A stretch of 64,000 bases of DNA from assembly GCA_016617855.1 (NCBI GenBank), contig JAECUM010003632.1, forward strand, positions 100,615 to 164,614, written 5' to 3'. This DNA is from Megalonaias nervosa (taxonomy: Eukaryota > Mollusca > Bivalvia > Unionida > Unionidae). The position numbers and the translations under genes are program-made. Positions 56,288 to 64,000 of this stretch are shown one piece after another. How positions within the stretch are numbered: the stretch's first letter is position 1; each line of letters opens with the position of its first letter. The notes below the pieces were generated by a model. The model ran no database searches and was not told where the DNA came from. It worked only from the letters and a program-made list of their open reading frames with translations.

Positions 56288-56619
56288 TAATAGATGCTTC
56301 CCGATGAGGTCACTAGCAGACGATATTCTGCCCATTTTACCTGGACGATGGGCAACCTGGCAGTTATATGCGACCACCAAAATTTACCATTTTTAACAGG
56401 GCACACTGAAGCAAAATCAACTTATAAATTACAAATATTGACACTAACAGAAAGCCTGATTTGCGTTCTGTTTATGTGTGCATTTTTTTTTTTTTGGTAA
56501 TAGTATCTTGAGATTCAATGAATTTATTTCAACTTCCAAACACCATATAAATTCAACAGTAAATCTACCATCATACCACAAATATGGTTGCTGATGACGT
56601 CGTTCGGTAACTATCTATA
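56288..56619 (-). repeat. Right arm of 332-bp inverted repeat
   Basis: Complement of 51655-51989. Similarity starts sharply at 'taatagatgcttccc' and ends at 'aactatctat'. The arms are separated by about 4.3 kb. Confidence 0.85.
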
Positions 56620-58220
56620 CAAATTGTGTTCTCACTGGACGAAAATATTTCGCTGACTATATCAAACATAATCCATTCTTTAGATATGTGTGTGATCATT
56701 GTATGCATATATCTTACACTGAAACTCTCAATCTAATGAACTTCTCTAAGTTTTCCTCCAGATAAACCAGCTCACTTTATGTCGTATAAGGTACGGTTCA
56801 GGGGATACAACTCTTTCTCTATGTATTGGAAATAATGACTGGACACGTTGTCTCCCCATAACAACTGCATTCCTAACTCCAGTTACCATTATCTGCAAGA
56901 ATTGTAAGTAATAAAGTTGTCTTGTGACCCAGATTGTCAATTATACGAATTAAGCTGTTGTTATTTTGGGTTTAACGCCATTACTCAGCGCAAGATAGGT
57001 TATACATGTCGGCCAGAAATGAAGAACCCGGGAAAACCCCAGTAAGAACCACCGACCCACGGGAAGTTATTGGCAGCTTTCTCACATATGAATTAAGAGA
57101 ATCCCCTCAATAGCACCCCTCCCAACACTCATATTAAGGAATGATAAACCGAGTAGGACTCAGATCACACAGATACAGAAAGTTGGTGATATTGTTCCCT
57201 GTACATCAGTGACTGAAAAGCAAGTATAAAAGTGGACCATACAAGAAAATATACCCGAATTTCAGACCCGAAATCAAAGTTCATATCTCCACCACCGTGA
57301 ATTACTCTCCTGAATCTGAATGTTTACTGATTATTAGATTTACTGCTGTATATTTTACTTTAATTTTGCTTGTTGAATAAATGTGCACAGTTTGCATACC
57401 AAGGTCTGACTCGGTCATACTTTTGATCCATTAAAGAGCCTTTAACAGATAAGGTGACAGAAGTGTCTTTTGTTGTTGTATTAAAAGGTGTGAGAAATAA
57501 AACACCATATGGTCAAAACCGTTACAGAGTATAATAAAGGTTTGTTTCAAATTTCCAAAGTGAGAAGGTTCCATTCCGCAACAGACTTTGATAAAAATGA
57601 ATTTGTGCAGATTTATTTTTTCGGGCGAAAAGCATTAGGAAGTTAGTTCTAATACGAAATTATCTATTTTTTTTTTTAGCTATTGTACACTTAGGGGAAC
57701 CAAATCCCACATATATCCTGGCACCAAATTATCGTGTTAGTTTCTTTTCTAGAATAGATACTATTTGTTTATACCGTTATTCTGAGGTTTTTCTTATTAT
57801 CTCCACCATCATTCTAGCAAGGTGATGGAGATTTTATTGTACCTGCTTCAGATTTTCAGTTTTTAATTTCAGTTTTTACATTCTGCTGCGGTTATCAAAG
57901 ATACTCTCCCTGTAAAATAGGTCATGTTTAGTTGAAATGAAGAAGCTGTAATGATTTTCTATGAAATTTAAATTGAAAAATCTGCTAGTATATACAAACG
58001 TTTCTATACTTTCGTAGTTATTCCTATACATGCATATGCAGGTTAGGGTTTCAACCAGTTTTAGGTCCTAGTGTATATGAGAGGTGACATTTTAATAACC
58101 ATGTGATTCAATACATGTGGTGGGTATGCTGGTTTTGAGATATTCTGGATATGATCATTTATTTAGCTGTGTTTGAATGAAAATCAACTAACTATTGATC
58201 GGCACAACACATTGGTTATA
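56620..58220. other. Non-coding stretch with a degenerate dispersed repeat
   Basis: At about 56955-57200 the text 'tttgggtttaacgcca', then 'aaccaccgacccacgggaag', then 'cagctttctcacatatgaatt' recalls a widespread mollusc SINE-like repeat, but this copy is strongly diverged. A tandem duplication 'ggtcctcgctc(a/g)g(a/g)acatca' lies at 58225-58290. No gene recognised. Confidence 0.4.
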
Positions 58221-58349
58221 TAAAGGTCCTCGCTCAGAACATCATCAGTCAGGGTTGGTCCTCGCTCGGGACATCAGTGGTCAGGACTGCGTCCTCAGCA
58301 AATATTCACAACACAAAGTATCGATAATACAAGACTATTTAACAAGCAT

Positions 58350-59720
58350 GATAAAGATCGGATCATAAATATTGTTTCGAAAGTGTTGACAAATCCAGCC
58401 AATCTGACGCAAGGTCTTTAAGATACTTGCATTTCGGTCATAATAATTGTTAAACAAGCTAAGTATGCACAGGTTTAGTTCTTGATGGTATTAGCATATT
58501 TACCAAATTTGATTGAAACTGGGTCAAAAGTCTCTCTTGAAGTAAGAAGCCTACTAAATCATATGCATAGCTTTTGATCATAATAAAATCTTCATCATAC
58601 AAGCCATTTACCAAGTAAGTCCATTGAGAAAGTTTGATAAAATATGACCAGAAATACAGTCGCTACAGAGATGATAATCTCATCTAATCCGACGCAAAAC
58701 CACTTTGTCAGTATGCATGGATCTTGCTAGTAGTTGTACTTATCCAAGATCTGTAAGAGTTACGCATATTTACCAATTTAGGTTAAACTTAAATAATAAA
58801 CTTAAATAATAAATACATTCTAGTGGTAACACCCTCAGTCAGCCTCGAACAAGTTCACCTCATTAATGTGAATGGATCTCGAGCATTATCGAACTCCTAT
58901 GAGAGCTTTATCATATAAACAGATATTCAAAGCGCATCAAAATCAGATCAAAAACATGACTTCCAGAGTGGTAACAAGTTCAGCGAATTAGATGCAAGGT
59001 CACTTCATTATATGCATGGGTCTAACTAACTGCAAAACACAACAGAGATCTTGCAGATATGAGTAGATATTCCAAGTTTGATAAATATCTCATCAGTATC
59101 ATGGAGTCCATTGTTGCTAAAAGATCAGCCAATAAAACGCTTGGTTACCTCATTAATATGAGTGCATCTTGCTCTTCATAAAAATTGTCCAAGATCTTGA
59201 TGATATCAATATGTATTCCTGGTCTGATCGAAACTGGATCGGAAATATGATATACATAGTGGTAGCAAACTAAAGCAAACCGATACGAGATAACATTATA
59301 AATACGTATGAATCTTGCTCATTATCATAGTCATCCAATATCTTGATCATACAGCCCAGATGTTAAAGTTAATCAAAATCGAGTAAAAAAAAAAAAAGTG
59401 TCTTGGACACTGGTAGCAAGTTAAGCTAATCAGCTGCAAGATCAACTCATTAATATGTATGCATCTCGCTCATTATCGAACTTGTGCAGTACCTTGTTTC
59501 TATAAGAGAATATTCTAAATCTGTTCAAATTTTGGATAAAAATACTGCAGCTTGAATAACAACATGCCAAATCAATGAGCTTCAAGATCACCTCATTACT
59601 ATGCTTGGATCTGGCTCATTATTAATCTCATCAGAAATCTTATTGATACAAGCATAGATTCCATTCTCGAATGGATCGTATCATACACTTGGTCTCCAGA
59701 GTGGTAACACTGGTCTACAG
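58350..59720. repeat. Degenerate ~150 bp tandem repeat, array III
   Basis: About nine diverged units recur. Each carries 'atgcatggatcttgctcatt', then 'ccaagatcttgatgat', then 'gatcaaaatcggatcag', then 'ccagagtggtaacaagtt'. Anchors 'gatct(t/c)g' fall near 58728, 58876, 59028, 59167, 59311, 59463 and 59609. Units continue at 62280-62560 beyond an inserted element. Confidence 0.75.
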
Positions 59721-59997
59721 CCAAAATGCTTCCTAAATAAATGTAGTCAAACTTTACTAATTCTGGGTCACTGAGAAAGAAAATGACGCTTAAAATTGTT
59801 GATTGGCTCTACTTTTAAAGATATGATACTGGTCAGTAAATACGACCCTTAACAGGGGAATGGCACAGGGATAAGTGAGTTATAAAGGGAAGGGATCTCA
59901 ATTTAAACCAGAAATGACTAAAATACATCTTTGACCGGATCTATGAATAAATCTGTGACTGGATGTGGACAGTACTTGCTTTTTAGACAAAACAATG

Positions 59998-60090
59998 AAT
60001 GATGCAATCTGAAGCTGGTATTGAGTCATACATGATATAGATTGCATCATGTTATTCTTAGAAATCATGCATGATGCAATCATAACTAAT
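59998..60090. repeat. Inverted 'gatgcaatc' motifs upstream of mobile-element pseudogene
   Basis: aatgatgcaatct (about 59997-60011), agattgcatcatgtt (60039-60053) and gcatgatgcaatcat (60067-60081) alternate in orientation and could form hairpins. They lie in the 5' flank of the pseudogene at 60230. Confidence 0.7.
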
Positions 60091-60229
60091 CATACATCAG
60101 TCTGCTGAACAAATTGCCCTATATCAGCTCTGGAAATCATACAGTGTAGTACTCTCTTATTTGTCAGTGTTTGATTTTGCAAAGGGACACATTTCTGTTA
60201 GCCAAAATGAGCAGAGATGCTTCGTACTT

Positions 60230-61905
60230 GTGTGAACAATGCAGAAAACGTCTGCTATGTTTGTGGTGAAGTGACTTTTGCATCGCAAAAGCGCTGTATA
60301 ACCAGTATGGTTAAGAAAGACTATCACCTTTATTTTGGGTGCAAAAATTGAGATCAGGAAAAGACGTGGGTCTCACACATATGCTACAACACTTGTGCAA
60401 CAAATCTTCGCCACTGGTTGAATAGGAATAGAAAGTCTATGCCTTTTGCAGTGCCAATGATTTGGAGAGAGCCAACAGATCATATCAGCAATGTTACTTC
60501 TGCATGATGCCTCCAGTTGGGAAAGGTGTGTCAAAGAAAAAAGTGGACTATGCATTATACCAACATTCCATCAGCTCTATGCCCATTACCCCATGGAGAA
60601 GGATTGGCGGTTCTTGATCCACCAGAACCATTCTTACTTGAGTCAGACAAGTAAGAGGAAGAATATGAAACTTCTAGTCCTGAACCATCAATGTCACGTG
60701 ACCCACATTTCCTCCCGTCCTCCTCCTCTGAACCACACCTCATAACACAAGGTGAACTGAATGACTTTGTCAGGGATTTGGAACTATTCAAAAGTAAGGC
60801 AGAGCTGTTGGGCTCCAGACTATAGCAGTGGAATCTCCTGACAGGTGATGTTAGGGTTTCCATTCTCCGTGACCGTCAAAAGGATTTTGCCCCATTCTTT
60901 TTCTTGGAAGGTGATCTTCTAGCTTGCAACAACATCGATGGTGTGATGGCAGCCCTCAACATCGTTCATGATCTAGATGAGTGGCGACTGTTCATTGATT
61001 CATCAAAGACGAGTCTTAATTCTGTTTTGCTGCATAATGGCATTGTTTTGCCAACAATTCCAGCTGGTCATGCAGTCCACATGAAGGAAACCTATGAAAA
61101 CATGAAACAACGTTTGATTTGCATAAATTGTGACCACCATCAGTGCGAGCTTTGTGGCAATTTGAAGGTTCTTGCTCTCTTGCTTGGTCTGCAGACTGAA
61201 TACACAAAGTGCTGCTGTTTTCTCTGCGAATGGGATAGCCGAGCGGGAGATTCCCACTACATCAAGAGAGATTGGCCACTTCGAAAGTTATTGGATCCTG
61301 GGATGAAAAGTGCTCAGCATTCACCACTTGTTGAATCAAGGAAGATATTGTTACCACCCTTGCACATCAAGCTGTGTCTGATGAAGAACTTTGTCAATGC
61401 CATGGACAAAATACAAGCAGCTTTCAAGTACCTCCGTGGAAATTTTCCAAGGTTAAGTTAAGATAAAGGAATGTGTCTTTATTGGTCCTCAGATGCGTGA
61501 AATTCTTCGAGATGATGCATTTGACTGTGCACTGCGTGGCAAGAAAAAGACGGCATGGAAAGCCTTCCAGTTAGTAGCAACAACATTTTCTCGGAAACAA
61601 CAAGGCAGACAACTACAGGGAGTTGTGGAAAACCTCCTCAAAACATATTAAAGCCATGGTTGCAACATGCACTAAAGATACCTTTTTTGCATTCTCATGT
61701 AGACATTTTTCCACCGAACTGCGGAGCAGTGAGCGACGAGCACGGCAAGCGATTTCAAAAGGACGTAGCAGCAATGGAGAAACGCTATTAGGGCAAATGG
61801 ACTCCATCAATGCTTGCAGACTATTTACGGACAGTGACAAGAGATACTCCATTTAACGAATACAAGAGACAAGCCAAGAAGTGCCGAGGAGACACCGAAT
61901 ATGGA
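60230..61905 (+). pseudogene. Uncharacterised mobile-element-associated protein, frameshifted
   Basis: Segments in order: CYVCGEVTFASQKRC, KKDYHLYFGC and WREPTDHISN (Cys-rich N-terminus); EPHLITQGELNDFVRDLEL; then an open 185-codon piece (60904-61461) with EWRLFIDSSKTSLNSVLLHN, VHMKETYENMKQRLI and CCCFLCEWDSRAGDSHYI, plus LLPPLHIKLCLMKNFVNAMD; then IPFLHSHVDIFPPNCGAVSD and EHGKRFQKDVAAMEKRY. I recognise this as a family of multi-copy 'hypothetical' proteins of arthropods and molluscs (often filed under PANTHER PTHR46114) whose function is unknown. Copy number and context suggest a mobile element, and the FIDSSKTSL / HSHVDIFPP blocks may belong to an RNase H-like fold; both are inferences. Several stops and indels show that this copy is dead. 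Confidence 0.8.
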
Positions 61906-62279
61906 CTAAACTATGTACTTATATATACATAATAGTTTTATGCCTTTTGTTTCATAATGAATGAAACTTTTGCAGTTTTGTAAAGTGTTACATAAACAGG
62001 ACAGGTAAAATATTATAAAGCAACCATAAGCACATGAAAAGACCTTGGTTTACAATTTATGATTAAAACTCTACTATCAGCACAATATACAAAGACGTAA
62101 AATGTAAAACTTAAATATATTGTAAACAGTTGCCAATCAGTTGTGTTAATTGTCATATTTGAATTCAGTACATCAAAATCCATAACAAATCTCACATTTT
62201 TATCTCTGAAGCAGACGACTTCTAAAAAATTGTAGATCAATGCAACAAGACAATCCAATCAAATGCAATATTATTCCAT

Positions 62280-62560
62280 TGGTACGTCTGAGGCTCACAA
62301 AGTGCTGAACCCTTTAAAGATCTTGATATGATAAGCTTATAGTCTGAGTTGGATCAAAATTATTGAAAAAAGGTGTCCTACAGAGTAATAACAAAGTACG
62401 CTATTGGATGTACTGTCATCTCATTATTATGCTCGAATCTCGCTTTTTAGTAAACTTGTCTGAAATTTTCATGATATAAGCCCATATCCCATATTTGATT
62501 AAAACTGGATCAGAAAACTGGACTCCAGAGTGGTAACAAGCAATTGTTGACCGACGATGG
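62280..62560. repeat. Array III continuation
   Basis: Two units matching the 58.35-59.72 kb array ('aagatcttgatatga', 'ttggatcaaaatt', then 'attaaaactggatcagaaa', 'ctccagagtggtaacaag') resume after the inserted element, in the same orientation. Confidence 0.7.
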
Positions 62561-62569
62561 ACAAAGGGT

Positions 62570-64000
62570 GACGCATAAAGGTTTGACTAACTGAGATTGA
62601 AAGTGTCAATCGAGTTGATATATTGATCATAGTCACTTGAGGTAAAGTAGCCCGATACCTCTCCATTACGTTCGAATAAAGGAATTTACAGAATTGGTGT
62701 TTTCACAGATAAATATTGTACGGATATATGTATTATATATTAATTTATAATATAGTTTCAATTTAAGTGATTTGGATTTATGACATTTATATTTTAAAGT
62801 TTAATGACATTTATATTTTAAAGTTTATAATTCAGTGGCTGGCTTCTGTTATAGTGAAAGTACATGCACAATACGTGTAAAATCTCATTCATAAATCAAG
62901 GCCAATTGCTGAGGTCAAGTCAACAACAATTTCGGTCAAATACGTTACTCGTTAGTTCGAATGGATGTCACGAAAATATCAAGAGAAACTAGGAGTGCAT
63001 ATGTCCCTTAGAGGCATCGTACACGCCATAATTTTTGATCGGCTCAATAAAATGAGGTCATATTATGACTGTTAAGTTATTTTATAATCTAATGATATAA
63101 CTTGTTCGAGAATCTTTTAGTGATTCAGATTTTGTTGATATGGGGTGCGCATTTTGAGACTATATAAGAGAACACAATCACCACATATACTATCCTAACC
63201 CACATGTGTAAGTTTTATGAGGGAGTGAGGAAATCGTGATTTATTTATAATTTTGTCCATTTGACCAGCAGAGTGGAAAACATATATTCTAAAATAGACA
63301 GTATCTGTAGGACTATGGGAACTTATTCAAGGACTTGAACATTTAAATAATTCTATCGGATTATGTGAAAGATTCAAAGATGTTTTTGATATTCAACTTA
63401 AATTGAATTTACCCTGAAGTAAAAACTTTTTCGATTTAGAACTGTGAACCTTTAGTGGGCTAGCACGGTAGCACACAAACAGATTAGAACCTTCATTCGG
63501 AATACCTTTGGACAGTTTCTTGATTAGTGAGAAATTGATAGGACAATTTTTGATATTCTAGGAATTCATACACTAAAAGTTGTTTTTTTTTTTTAAAAAA
63601 AATTCTTTCACTTTGTGTAATTTTATATTTTAATGAAATAAATTTATATTTTGGAACATTTGAATGCTTATTGAATTTTACCTGTTCTTATCACATTGTT
63701 TAAGCCCCTTGACGTGATAATATATACCACAGACAGAAATATATCTAGAAAATGCTTTAATGTTTTAAAACTCGAAAAAGATACCAGAACATAAACGTAT
63801 CTACTTACAATAGAAATCTCTCAAAAAGGTTCATTGCACATAAACAAAAGAACCGCAGTATAGCCTCTTGGGTTATTTATTGTAATTTTGAAAATATGGT
63901 ACCACAGTTTGATACAGGTCTTTGCAATAACAAAATATTGAACAATGCAAACATTTAAACACATACCCTCATGACTTTGTTAGTACCTAAATTCTGTTCT
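62570..64000. other. AT-rich non-coding end of window
   Basis: A tandem 24-bp duplication ('aatgacatttatattttaaagttt') lies at about 62778-62826. T and A runs lie at 63583-63602. No gene recognised. Confidence 0.4.

Overview
This is an AT-rich, intron-rich, transposon-dense animal nuclear sequence with no operons or prokaryotic gene spacing. A TDP-43 (TARDBP) orthologue, two meta-domain-type tRNA SINEs, a Penelope-like element, an ISL2EU-like DNA transposon and several LINE lineages point to a lophotrochozoan, most likely a mollusc (perhaps a bivalve). The species cannot be fixed from sequence alone.

The only confidently identified host gene is TARDBP on the minus strand. Coding exon 1 (27756-27993, N-terminal domain), exon 2 (11684-11853, nuclear localisation signal and first half of RRM1) and exon 3 (9724-9864, second half of RRM1) join in frame over 183 codons with matching splice phases. 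RRM2 and the glycine-rich tail were not found and probably lie left of position 1 or in unrecognised exons below 9.7 kb. Intron 1 is about 15.9 kb and holds a degraded pogo/Tigger-like element with partial duplicates, a degenerate tandem array, a SINE with target-site duplications, and a 5.1-kb transposon with TIRs of about 515 bp. That transposon carries two dead genes facing each other: a DDE transposase and a SWIM-YqaJ nuclease-PHD protein.

Right of TARDBP the window is a graveyard of mobile elements. From 28.2 to 28.7 kb there is a LINE 3' fragment. From 30.5 to 31.0 kb lies a repeat-rich stretch with an orphan histone-type mRNA stem-loop. From 31.2 to 37.1 kb there is a Tx1/L1-like LINE with an intact zinc-knuckle ORF1 and a broken ORF2. 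From 37.2 to 38.3 kb is a second ORF1 copy, cut by a CR1/L2-like LINE tail that is repeated on either side of a 20-N gap. From 40.2 to 45.6 kb is a third related LINE, hit by a SINE and a (TA)n expansion. From 46.7 to 49.0 kb is a decayed LINE split by a 37-bp minisatellite. From 51.6 to 56.6 kb a 332-bp inverted repeat brackets a hAT-like MITE and a Penelope-like element. From 58.3 to 62.6 kb a degenerate satellite array of about 150 bp period is interrupted by a pseudogene of a recurrent, uncharacterised mobile-element-associated protein.

The left 9 kb holds two blocks of another ~140-150 bp degenerate tandem repeat and a frameshifted coding-like fragment near 6 kb. Most other stretches are AT-rich DNA in which I recognise nothing. 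All boundaries and family names come from reading the sequence; no database search was possible.
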